Assembly (NCBI GenBank): GCA_949318235.1
Contig: OX439131.1
Span: 15,345,434-15,409,433 of the forward strand
DNA: 64,000 nt
Direction: 5' to 3'
Origin: Ecdyonurus torrentis
Taxonomy: Eukaryota > Arthropoda > Insecta > Ephemeroptera > Heptageniidae
Shown in pieces: positions 55,564-64,000 of the stretch. The first letter of the stretch is position 1, and every line of letters starts with the position of its first letter. The position numbers and the translations under genes are program-made. Below the pieces are notes generated by a model. The model searched no databases, had not been told where the DNA came from, and was given only the letters and a program-made list of their open reading frames with translations.

Positions 55564-58500
55564 GTATGTATGTATGATGCGGAGATGCAGCCTCCCCTTT
55601 TTCCCCACTCTTTTGTATTAGCAAATTCATACACCAGAAACATATTGCAGACTTTTTTTTTTTTTTTTTTTTTCTACCAGGCCTCTTACTTTGTTTGAGG
55701 CATTAATGATCCGTATGCTGATTGCTGATGTAAATCGATTCATTCATTAATTATTAATGACTTTGCTTTGCTCGGTTTACCAGTCTCACTTTGAAGTACA
55801 AATATATTTATATTATATAAGAGAGACAGAGAGAAAGGGACATCCAGCCAGACAATCAAGATATATTTGAGAAGATAAAAGCACTGGCTGAGCATGAAAT
55901 TGATCAAAGTTTTCTCTTACTTGCCTCAAAGTCATATCGATCGATGATATTTTTCTTTCTTCTTAAATAAAAATGGACTTCAAAGAGAGAGAGAGAGAGA
56001 GAGAAAAAAAGGCAAAGGAAATGAGTGTAGATATTGGATTCCACGTTAACATTTTAGGCAATATTTTCTATGTATTTTAGAACATGCTAAAAAATGTCAT
56101 ATTTTCATTCAGCAAATTTATATTTTGCTCATCTTAAAAAGGGGTTGAAAATTTTTAATACCACATTTTCTGAATTTATATTTATACCAATGCAATCATG
56201 AAATTTAATTGTAAATGTTATATTTTTATTTCGATTTGAATCTGAATTTTGCTCATAATGTATAGTATTTATTTGTATAAAAATGCATTTATGTGTATAT
56301 GTATAAGTTTGACCAGGGTAGGACTGGCTTGAGTCCAGGATTGGGTTCTTAAAAACAATTTTTGGGGTGTGTAACTGGACAAAAAGGGGTCATAACAGTT
56401 CTGAAGCCAGTCAGGGATTCATAAGCCTTATGGCCAGCCCGAGCCTGAGTTTGACGATTATCTCTCTACTATCTAAATGGCAGGTATAGTCATCTTACTT
56501 AAAGCCATAGACCACAATACATAAAACAACATGCGATTTTTAATGCATAAACACGAAATGGGATCTTCAAAACTGTTGACCATTTTTACCAGGATGTTAA
56601 TGTAGCCCCACTAGAGAACGTGAAAATACTTTAAAGTATGCAATATCCGTGACTATTCATGTTTATGACATCAGAAACATGCAAAAATTAGTTTGAAAAT
56701 GTTGTGCGGGTTGCATAAATAAACATTTCTGATCATTACTACAGAGCTACTACAGTTGGGTTTTGAGACAAACTAAAGTTATTTATGTAAGTCCCATCAA
56801 GTGTTTTGTGATATAAATGCTTATGTTTTTCTCTGGTCTATTCCTTTATAAAAATGAATTTCTATTGATTTATGGTCATACAATGCAATCAGTTGGAGAT
56901 TTCAGTTAACGCAAAACTCTATTTAAATACGTACATTCCTATATGCGTTATTCCTATATGCGTTATTCCTATATGCTAATAGAAATTCATTTTTAAGAAG
57001 TAAAATGACCGTACCAATTCCAATAAATAAAAAAAAAACTGCCGTGAACAATATTCTAATAAGCCTAAAGTATACTGGACAAAAGACAGCTTTTTCATTT
57101 GGACTCCGGTGTACTTTGCTTGGCATACAAATTGGAAAAAATAAAATAATTTACCAAATGTTGAATTTTTAAATGAAAGCTTCATACGACAATTATTATG
57201 CGGAGGGGGGCATAAAAATACCAATAGAAAGTTGAATCACATTATTAACATCGTATATAATATGAGACATTTGAAAAATAAATATCTGAAGTATTATACT
57301 GTATTATAATAGAAATTTGAAAAAAAATAAGGCATAATATCAATAATATTCCAATTTATTTGAGTCAAAAGTCCCAACTCCCAACTGAGTACTATGTAAA
57401 TAGAAAACGATCCTGTCATAGTATATCAATTTACCCTATTGTCTTAAAATCTTGATGAATCAAATGAGAAGATACTGCAACAGCTGACATTGCAGTATTA
57501 TTATGCAGTACTTGTATAATAAAACACGATCTAATTTAAAAATGGTCCTCTCTCTCTCTCTCTTATACTTACAATTTATATAAAGACAATGGGTAATATG
57601 ACACGCCTATATAAAATGAGTACTACTATATTACGGTCAATGCTCAAGTATGTAGGAAAGGAAGGAAGAAGGGTTGGTTGTATGCAAGCTGGCAGGCTAT
57701 ATAGCAGGATCATCTCAAGTACTCTTACGTACACCTCTCACAGTCTAAAAACACTAGAAATAGCTGCTGCTACTACGTCTCCCTACACCCCCCCCTCCCT
57801 CCTCCCTTATATATTCATTCTTCTCACTATATTATTTTGTACATATATATACACACTCTGTACTCTTTAACTAAAATTTCTTTTAAATTATTAATATATT
57901 AAAGAAGAAGAAGAAGAAAAAAAAAAAGAAGTTATTGTCCTCCACTATTTAATTCAAAATTTGAAGTTAGAAGAAGGGAGAAAAAGAAATACATAGCAAA
58001 AGTTTAATACTTAAAATTTTTAGTGTTACAAACATACACATATAAATGAAATCTACGTATTGACTGATAAAGGAACAACTGTTTTGAAGCCGAATATAAG
58101 CAATTTCGCTCATATCCGCTTCCGTTTCGTCTTACTGCGCATGCGTAGTAGGAGAAACGGAAGCGGATGTGATCAAAATCGCTTATAGTCGGCCTCAAAA
58201 CCGTTGTTCCTTTACTAGTCAATATGATATAGTATAAATTTTATGAAATATGACCATGAATTAAGCTTTAAGTTCAAAGTTAGAGACATACATTTAGAAT
58301 TCCACTAGTTATAATTTATACTTCACTGTTGTCCGCTGTCCATTTTTTTTTTAATTGTCTCTGCATGTTCTACTTGGTTTTTGCATTCAAGAGGACTCTT
58401 GGCAATGACGGACAGGAGCAAAATACATTAATTAGCCCATAATATAATATTTAGTATCAAAAAGAAACTAAAGCATCAACAACCAAGTTTGGTACACTAC

Positions 58501-58751
58501 CATATTAAATTATTTTTGTAGCAGCATTTAATATTATACGACACATAAAAGTTTAAAGTATTATAGCAAAAACGAGAAAAAAAAAATAATAATTAGCGCA
58601 ATGTACTTTATTAACACGAGAGAGAAAATTAATAATATTTTTCTAAAACGAACACTGTCATGTTCTCAAAATAATATATGTGATCGATATTTAGCTTGCT
58701 AAAAATTTCAGGAGCTGAGATTACGTAGGTATTATGTTACTTTTATGAAGA

Positions 58752-58783
<32 letters not shown>

Positions 58784-59125
58784 TCTTGGTGAAGTGATGT
58801 AAGAAGATGAATTATTTGGGCTGCTTCTATATTTATATGAGAAATATTTTAAAATGTATGGTTTTCTTTCCACTCTTATATATTTCTCCAACTCTTTACT
58901 TGGTCTTGTATTCACGTTGGTATAGTACCTCTCATGTCATAATGACACGAACAGTTTGTCAATATTACACCACCACGTATATCATTTACACTTTTTTTTT
59001 TCATTACCCAGTATACATACATACGTACATTTTTTTTTTTTTTTTTTTTTTTTTGCATCCGGAAAAAAGTGGAGTGGATCGTTAAATGTGTAACAGAATG
59101 AAAGGGATGGAGGAATTCCTTTACT

Positions 59126-59204
<79 letters not shown>

Positions 59205-61032
59205 CTACTCCATATCATAATTTTATATCTCCAATGACATTTTTATATATTTTTATCAAAATTTTAATTTGAAATTTATAAACGTCTGCTTTTAAATTCT
59301 TAAAATGCCAAAATAATAATAATAATAAAATCTTTCAAAGAATATTAGCATTTTAGATAATACAATTTTTTTTTCTTTTAAAATGTGGTACAACAAGTAT
59401 TTATTGTAATGAAAAGCTAAAAAATTCTCAGCGCATTGATTTCACAATATTTAAGTATAATTTTATACCGTCTCAAGTACCTGCCTGCTATTGAAATTAT
59501 AAAGAAGAAATAATTTACAACATATTTATGGTTTAAAAATTTTATAGGGGATGGAAGGTAGGTAAAAGTTAAGAGAAATTTCTAAAGTAAAAAATAATTA
59601 TTCCACTAAATCCAAAATATTATAATTCAACTTATCGTGATACGTTATTTACAATATCATGGCAGTTTATGTAGAATTAATTAAAGTAATTAAGAATTTA
59701 TTAATTTACATCTGAATTTCATAGTATTAAAGAATTATTTTTGTACTTTGCTCAACTTGAAGGTACGGAACATTTTTTTTTTATCACAATAATGTATTGT
59801 TAAAAATACAAAATCACGTAATAAAAAAAAATAAGAATAATAATTATAAAAATGAACTTAATTAAATAATATAATACTTCTCCTTGCGTATAAGTAAAAG
59901 ACGTCGTCCGTAATTCTATTTTTGCACTTTTGATTCTTGACAAAATATAATATTATAATAACTCCAGTAGAGAAAACAATACAAAAATGTTCATAAGGTT
60001 TATATCTGTGTAGTTTAATATACTAAAATAGTTTGCATGTTATTTTACAACTCTGCTCTGGCTTACATTACAGTAAATGAGAACAATAATATTATATTAT
60101 ATATAAATATATTTTTTATATATATATATATATATGCAAAATTATTTTATGTACCGAGGGAGGTAAATTCGTTTTGTTCTGTGGTAGCTGACACGTCACG
60201 CGAAGTGTGAATCAAGGTGGGTTTCATTTCACACCCGGGCAGGAGATGAGAAATGAAGTGGGTATAGAGAGTGTGTGTGTGTGAGCGAGAGAGACTTGAG
60301 CAGGGATAATAATAATGCCCTCTTGAATAAAAACGTGTTCGTTACGTATATATAGCGCAGTAGCAAACATTTTGCTAAAGAGAGGAGAGAGAGAGAGAGA
60401 ACGAGAGAGTAAGACAGAAAAAAAAAAAGCTTGCAATATTTTTCTACAAGCCAAGAAGCATATTTCTTTCAGAAGGGAAAGATTTTCTATATAATATTAT
60501 ACAAATATATATTTAAAAACTCGACCTGTAGCAGATAGATCACGCCTTTACCTCTCTTGTCGTTACTTATCTTACTGTACCAACCAACATACAGCTTACA
60601 ATTTTTTTTAATTTTTTTTATGTATATATATAATATAAATATAAGATCATGTTCTTTTTTTCTCAAGCTTGAAAATAAAATACTGCAAGGAAAGCACAAA
60701 TGTTCTCATTAAAATTTTAATATTTTGATTTTTTTTTTTTGTAAAGATTGTATATTACGAAATGCAGAAATGTTTTCTTCTTCTTTTTTTTTTTCTTAAA
60801 TCGTCATGGAGAACTTTTTTTTTTTTTTTTTTTCATCAAAGTACAGCGCATGTAGCTAATTTAAGTTCTTGATACAAATATTTGAAATGAAATCGATTTT
60901 AATAATCAAAAATTATAAAATTATAACATTAAATATTATGTTATATTATATAGGCTACACAATAGGCACATAGTCAAGTGGATGTCTTACTAAAAATAGA
61001 TTGATATTTGATATTTGATATATATATATATG

Positions 61033-61122
<90 letters not shown>

Positions 61123-64000
61123 TTTTATTAAACGCAATGTGTGTACAACATACATATTTTATTTTTTAAATTTATTTATTCATTCATACTTATGTTTATG
61201 TACTCTATAAACAAAACTTTAATAAGGAAGGATACAATATGCTTTTCTCATTAACATTACTTCTTGGTAGAAGTATTTTTCTATAAATAATGATATAATA
61301 TGTACAAATATTTATTTTTGTTTGAAAGAAATCTTATTACTGGAACTACCACACACAGGAAGTTATTATTATTAGACTTATTAATTAACGGCTAACATTG
61401 CCAACTGCATATCATATACTGCATAAACAAACGTAATATTTAATATAAATATTGTAAATGTATGTTTCACTATTGACTAATAAAGAAACAACTGTTTTGA
61501 GGCCGACTATAAGCAATTTTGCTCACATCTGCTTCCGTTTCGACGTAATGCGCATGCGTAGTAAGTAAAAACGGAAGCGGATGTGACCAAAATCGCCTAA
61601 AGTTAGACTCAAAACAGTTGTTCCTTTATTAGTCAATCATGTGCTTTGTGTAACGAGAGACGTGTGATGTAAAGTAAATTATATTCTTTGTTGCCGTTGC
61701 AAGGCAACCTAGGCCGTCAATATAGTTTACTTTAGTTTGATGTTAATGTTTCAGGTCATGGGACGCTGTTGTTCGCCACAGCTCGAGATATTCGCCTCGT
61801 CAATGTCTCCAAGCCAAACAAGATCAACATCATTATCAAGGTAAGTAATCAATTAAGCCATGACTTACGAAATTACTCGGAAATTTAATTTTTTATTATT
61901 TTTTTTTTATGCTTACGTACTACGTTTACGTGTATTGTAAAGTCCTTACCTGTCGTTAAGACAATCTCTTGACTGGGACTGGGATGGGTGTAGTAGCATG
62001 ATAACACAATATGGCAAGCAAAAAACAAAAACAAAAACAAAAAAAACTATATAAAGAAAAAAAAAGTAATTAATATGATACACCAATACACCTATAGGGT
62101 GTATCCGCATGACATCATATTTAATGCGCTTAGAGCCTTGGAGACCATACTGGAGTAGTAAATAACATTGCTAAGCATAGGACAAACTTCCTTTAAAGCT
62201 AGAACATTTGATACGAAGTATAAATTTACTATTAGAGAATCTTCGGGGGGTTTTCCAGTTAATTTTCAAAATTGTTAATTTAATTTTTTTTTAATATTAT
62301 ACAATAAGATATTGTTGACTGTATATGATTGATCCCTAACCTTATGATGTGAAATTTATTAATTTGTGTAGTTTTTAGACAGTTAGACACATACAAACAT
62401 GTTACATGTTTGTCTCATCAGTCTTTTACATAATAACTTATAAATAACTCTAAAATTGTTATTTTATTTATTATTGTTAATGTTTCTTCCAATCCTCATA
62501 TTTGATAATTTCATTTTTTTTTTTTTTTTTTTTTTTTTTACTATTATCATTGAAAAAAATTTGTTAACATTATAATGCTCTTTTGATATCAGTAATTTTT
62601 TTAAACTACATGTTTACATAATAGGTTATTTTTTACATCTCCTAAAATAATTGTTAGGAAATGATATGATACAATGTATGGTTGATTATTGTGACTTGAG
62701 ATGCTGAGGTTTTGTTGATTATGTGACAGGACCTGGAGGATGGAGGCGCGGTGGATTTCTACCATGCGGGACAGTTGGTCTGCTGGGCAGATCATGGTAG
62801 AGAGATAATAGCGTGCCACCCCACCAACCGCTCTGACAGCAGCCATGTCAAGGTGAGCTTCAGCACCACAAAGTGGGAACTTCTCATTTTTTTTTAAACC
62901 ATTTTTATCATTCAAAGTTATTAATATAAAAGTACCAAAATATTATAATGATTATTCTTGTTCTTGTTACTTTATATGAAAATTGTTTATGTTTGTCAGG
63001 ATGGGGTGGTGACCACAGGGCTGACCTCTCCAGATGGCCTAGCGTGTGACTGGTTCACACAGAAACTTTACTGGACAGATGGAGAGATGAATAGAATTGA
63101 GGTAGTCTCACTCAATGGACAACATCGTAAAGTTCTCTTCTGGGAGGATATAGATCAGCCTAGAGCCATAGCTGTTGCACCAATGAGAGGGTTAGTTTGT
63201 TGTCAGAAATTTTAATAAGTAACTTTCATTGTTCAATAATAGTTGCTTGCTTCAACAATAATTAGTTGATAAGAAGTATTTTTCGTTCATCAAACTCTTT
63301 TTATACATTTTTTAATTGCATTTATCCATACTATAGTAAATACTGTAAAATAAATTAAGGTGTAATCATATAGATTTTTTTAAATTGATTTTTACCCTTT
63401 TAATTTGTTCATTGACTACATAACTCTTCTTACAAAATAATAAATTTTGCGGGAAAACACATGATCATGATGAAATGAAAACTGCATCAAGGTTTATCAA
63501 ACATAAAATGCCATGTAAATGCACCTTCAAGTACAAATTGAAACACTGTAAAATAAAGTATGTACTAGGAACATGTATTATTGAGGCATATGTTTTGTTT
63601 AGGCTTATGTTTTGGACTGACTGGGGCGAAGTGCCAAAGATTGAGAGAGCTGGTATGAATGGAGATCCAACTACAAGAATAGTTATCGTTAGTGAAGATA
63701 TTTTCTGGCCAAATGGTCTTACCATTGACTATGAAAATCAACTTATCTACTGGGTGGATGGACGTCTCAATTTTCTGGATGTCATGGATTTTGATGGCCA
63801 TAATAGAAAAAATATAGTTAAAAATGGCATCAGTTATCCTTATGCTGTTACTTTCTTTGATAGCAAATTATATTGGAGTGAATGGGAAACTAGGTAAGTT
63901 TAATTTTATTTTAATTACGTACAGCAATACAAAATAATAACAATAAAATATGCTAATTAATTATGCTTAATGTTTTAGATCCATCCAAATGTATGATATT
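42894..64000 (+). CDS. LRP6: LRP5/6 (arrow) Wnt co-receptor, N-terminal part
   Basis: A single-pass receptor that binds Wnt with Frizzled and relays the signal to beta-catenin through its cytoplasmic tail. Only the first 256 codons lie in the window. Exons are 42894-42948, 61755-61840, 62730-62852, 63000-63190, 63603-63893 and 63979 onward (cut by the window edge); every junction phase fits. Exon 1 codes a signal peptide, [19 protein letters not shown], split in its glycine codon. The rest is the first YWTD beta-propeller: [98 protein letters not shown] and [13 protein letters not shown]. The order and wording match LRP5/6 propeller 1 rather than other LDL receptor relatives. EGF, LDLR-A and transmembrane parts are beyond the edge. 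The link between exon 1 and exon 2 is inferred across 18.8 kb. Confidence 0.9.
43527..43606 (+). repeat. 80-base direct repeat, copy 1
   Basis: The unit starts GTATTCCATATAAGGATTC and ends GGTACATAATGTACC. It recurs at 44315-44396 with about one or two differences. The unit includes the small palindrome GGTACATAATGTACC at its end. Function unknown. Confidence 0.9.
43863..43935 (+). repeat. Dispersed repeat, copy 1 (GTACCGATAGTAAAT)
   Basis: GTACCGATAGTAAAT followed by AAAACTTC and a block ending in GCAAGGAATTTTTT. A similar stretch at 51347-51413 has GTACCGATAGTAAAT, AAAACTTC and GTAAGGAACTTTTT. The two share order and spacing with scattered differences, so they are copies of one dispersed repeat. 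Confidence 0.6.
44315..44396 (+). repeat. 80-base direct repeat, copy 2
   Basis: Near-identical to 43527-43606, about 790 bp downstream in the same orientation. The identity is confined to this unit and the flanks differ, which argues for dispersal of a unit rather than duplication of a larger block. Confidence 0.9.
50268..50315 (+). repeat. (CT)n microsatellite in LRP intron 1
   Basis: A run of CT with two TGT interruptions near its start, following a mixed-composition block at 50080-50260. The ORFs over it are artefacts of the repeat. Confidence 0.9.
50850..51180 (-). mobile_element. MITE-like element, family A, copy 3 (inverted, decayed)
   Basis: Matches family A in reverse: TTTGAGCATGAAATAACAAGG, GCAATATTTTTAAGAGCAT, TTCCTATGCCGAGCAATGTTATTCATTGCTC and GTCATGCGCACACACCCC. 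A C run at 51065-51077 interrupts it, and the left terminus is too decayed to place precisely. Confidence 0.65.
51221..51330 (+). mobile_element. Short palindrome-ended repeat, family E, copy 1
   Basis: About 110 bases with TTGAATTCTATTGGC at the left and GCCAATAGAATTTAATTG at the right, which are inverted repeats. Its interior (GTTTTGCGTCATATGAAATC, TCGCATTGTATGGCCAT) is found in reverse orientation at 56849-56998. It lies between two family A copies. Confidence 0.6.
51415..51634 (+). mobile_element. MITE-like element, family A, copy 4 (5'-truncated)
   Basis: Aligns to the right-hand two thirds of 10535-10852 in the same orientation: CTTTGGGAAATAGGCGAATTTTTT, CTAATTCAACCTATTAACAGC, GCGTCGACTTTAACATGAAT and ATACATCCTAT. 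The left end is missing. Confidence 0.7.
52560..52740 (+). promoter_or_regulatory. Pyrimidine-rich, CpG-containing block in LRP intron 1
   Basis: Contains CACACGTTCATTGC, CCACGCCCCCTCCCTCCC and AGCGCCCCAG, which are GC-box-like sites, followed by a long CCTCCTCT tract. It lies just 0.3 kb from the minus-strand frame at 52884-53171. It is a candidate enhancer or promoter, with no direct proof. Confidence 0.25.
52884..53171 (-). CDS. Unassigned minus-strand reading frame (possible terminal exon or orphan gene)
   Basis: A frame of 95 residues, open from a non-ATG codon and with its first ATG at residue 14 ([18 protein letters not shown]). The composition looks more protein-like than other ORFs here: mixed residues and locally higher GC. 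The C-terminus is Lys/Gln-rich and strongly basic. On the minus strand the stop TGA is followed within about 15 bases by AATAAA, as expected for a 3' terminal exon. I do not recognise the family. It could be the last exon of a gene nested in LRP intron 1, a retrocopy fragment or chance. Confidence 0.25.
   Translation of the reverse strand: MKRAVGSASRAAGMQGSQWSVVKSGTVWDPSKSSAGKTQHNNARHALEQKSDDEREPVSQAASQPQETKQEKKKMKLKVIKKSLKHTHKKTSKQK
54079..55495. mobile_element. 1.4-kb hAT-like non-autonomous transposon in a (TA)n tract
   Basis: The ends are CAGGGCCGGCTTGG and CCAAGCCGGCCCTG, exact 14-base inverted repeats with CAGGG...CCCTG termini typical of hAT elements. GC-rich subterminal regions carry CCCGGTCT and GGCCCGC motifs near both ends and a perfect palindrome, GGTCTGCGATCGCAGACC. 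The interior is AT-rich and has no transposase frame. Flanks on both sides are (TA)n, so the 8-bp duplication cannot be read. Confidence 0.85.
55496..55560 (+). repeat. (TA)n tract right of the hAT-like element
   Basis: A TA run continuing from the right end of the element, matching the shorter TA run at about 54053-54078 on its left. The element was therefore inserted into a pre-existing TA microsatellite. Confidence 0.95.
56316..56452. mobile_element. Short relative of the CAGGG-ended elements
   Basis: About 137 bases running from CAGGGTAGGACTGGCTTGAG to ATGGCCAGCCCGAGCCTG. The ends are imperfect inverted repeats resembling those of the 1.4-kb element (CAGG...GGC...). Interpreted as a degraded MITE of the same broad type; the match is modest. 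Confidence 0.4.
56849..56998 (-). mobile_element. Short palindrome-ended repeat, family E, copy 2 with tandem insert
   Basis: The left arm AAAATGAATTTCTATT and right arm AATAGAAATTCATTTTT are inverted repeats. The interior matches 51221-51330 in reverse (ATGGTCATACAATGCAATCAG, GGAGATTTCAGTTAACGCAAAACTC). Three copies of a 15-base unit (ATTCCTATATGCGTT) are inserted near the right arm. Confidence 0.55.
58059..58224 (+). mobile_element. 166-bp palindromic MITE, family F, copy 1
   Basis: The ends are TATTGACTGATAAAGGAACA and TTGTTCCTTTACTAGTCAATA, and the arms pair almost throughout. The centre contains TGCGCATGCGTAGTA. A second copy lies at 61472-61637 in the same intron. No coding capacity. 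Confidence 0.9.
59130..59202 (+). repeat. (CT)n microsatellite, 73 bp
   Basis: An uninterrupted CT run in LRP intron 1, close to T runs at 58745-58775 and 59031-59054. Confidence 0.95.
61017..61118 (+). repeat. (TA)n microsatellite, about 100 bp
   Basis: A TA run with a TGTATGTA interruption near its left end, about 640 bases before LRP exon 2. Confidence 0.95.
61472..61637 (+). mobile_element. 166-bp palindromic MITE, family F, copy 2
   Basis: Same length and design as 58059-58224: ATTGACTAATAAAGAAACA to TGTTCCTTTATTAGTCAAT, with the central TGCGCATGCGTAGTA conserved. The flanks differ from copy 1, so the two are independent insertions. It lies 118 bases before LRP exon 2. Confidence 0.9.
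61841..62729 (+). other. LRP5/6 intron 2
   Basis: Bounded by GTAAGT and GACAG. It contains the left part of a family A MITE (62093-62195) and a T run at 62514-62539. The minus-strand ORF at 62601-62915 is antisense to the exon and not a gene. Confidence 0.75.
62093..62195 (+). mobile_element. MITE-like element, family A, copy 5 (3'-truncated)
   Basis: Begins CTATAGGGTGTATCCGCATGAC like copy 1 and continues through AATAACATTGCTAAGCATAGG, then similarity stops. Only the left third is present. Confidence 0.7.
63191..63602 (+). other. LRP5/6 intron 4
   Basis: A 412-base AT-rich intron bounded by GG|GTTAGT and GTTTAG, located between AVAPMRG and LMFWTDW. Nothing else was seen in it. Confidence 0.8.

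Larger units (their letters stand above)
42949..61754 (+). other. LRP5/6 intron 1, 18.8 kb
   Basis: Bounded by G|GTAAGC and GTTTCAG. It is filled with AT-rich sequence, microsatellites, MITE copies (50850-51634, 54079-55495, 58059-58224, 61472-61637), a duplicated 80-base unit and a few mixed-composition patches (about 45240-45360, 46480-46620, 50080-50260, 52560-52740, 57590-57800). These patches could be regulatory. One minus-strand reading frame (52884-53171) is listed separately. The long first intron makes transcription of this gene slow and leaves room for regulatory DNA. Confidence 0.65.

Noticed and set aside
55259..55630. ORFs of 83-123 residues with long Tyr-Ile runs
   Set aside because: They are translations of a (TA)n tract; the same applies to 29181-29375.
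63465..63801. Minus-strand ORFs opposite LRP exon 5
   Set aside because: They are antisense to a confidently identified YWTD exon.

Overview
This window is nuclear DNA from an AT-rich invertebrate animal. Genes are broken into short exons by GT-AG introns. Non-coding DNA is full of mononucleotide runs, (TA)n, (GA)n and (CT)n microsatellites and small foldback DNA transposons. No bacterial, organellar or viral gene was seen. The protein sequences look arthropod-like, but that is an impression from the sequence alone and the species cannot be named.

Four protein genes, all on the + strand, were rebuilt by joining exons whose splice phases agree. (1) 482-24491: a harmonin (USH1C-type) scaffold with two PDZ domains, a charged helical region and a long low-complexity tail. 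The model is 14 exons and 898 residues. It includes a 25-nt microexon, a frame-neutral 237-nt exon between PDZ1 and PDZ2, and a probable second promoter and first exon near 22183. (2) 31355 (or 31328)-36638: a Suv4-20/KMT5B-C type histone H4K20 methyltransferase with SET and post-SET in the first third and a long charged tail. (3) 38780-40877: ribosomal protein S10, 159 residues. Its stop codon lies inside an AATAAA poly(A) signal. (4) 42894 to beyond the right edge: the start of an LRP5/6 (arrow) Wnt co-receptor. Its signal-peptide exon is separated by an 18.8-kb first intron from the exons of the first YWTD beta-propeller.

Between and inside these genes are several families of short inverted-repeat elements (MITE-like). 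The most striking is a 473-bp element at 13353-13825 whose two 223-base arms differ at only about two positions. It sits next to a second, older foldback in the same harmonin intron. Others are a 165-bp hAT-type element with a clear 8-bp target duplication (19784-19948), a family of roughly 320 bp with five copies, two copies of a 166-bp palindromic element, and a 1.4-kb element bounded by CAGGGCCGGCTTGG inverted repeats and inserted in a (TA)n tract.

The four genes do not form a pathway: they are a cytoskeletal/sensory scaffold, a chromatin enzyme, a ribosomal protein and a Wnt receptor. I did not find a convincing new multi-gene system. The most interesting observations are the isoform architecture of harmonin, the near-perfect intronic hairpin, the repeat families, and one unexplained minus-strand reading frame (52884-53171). 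No database search was run; family names rest on recognised motifs.
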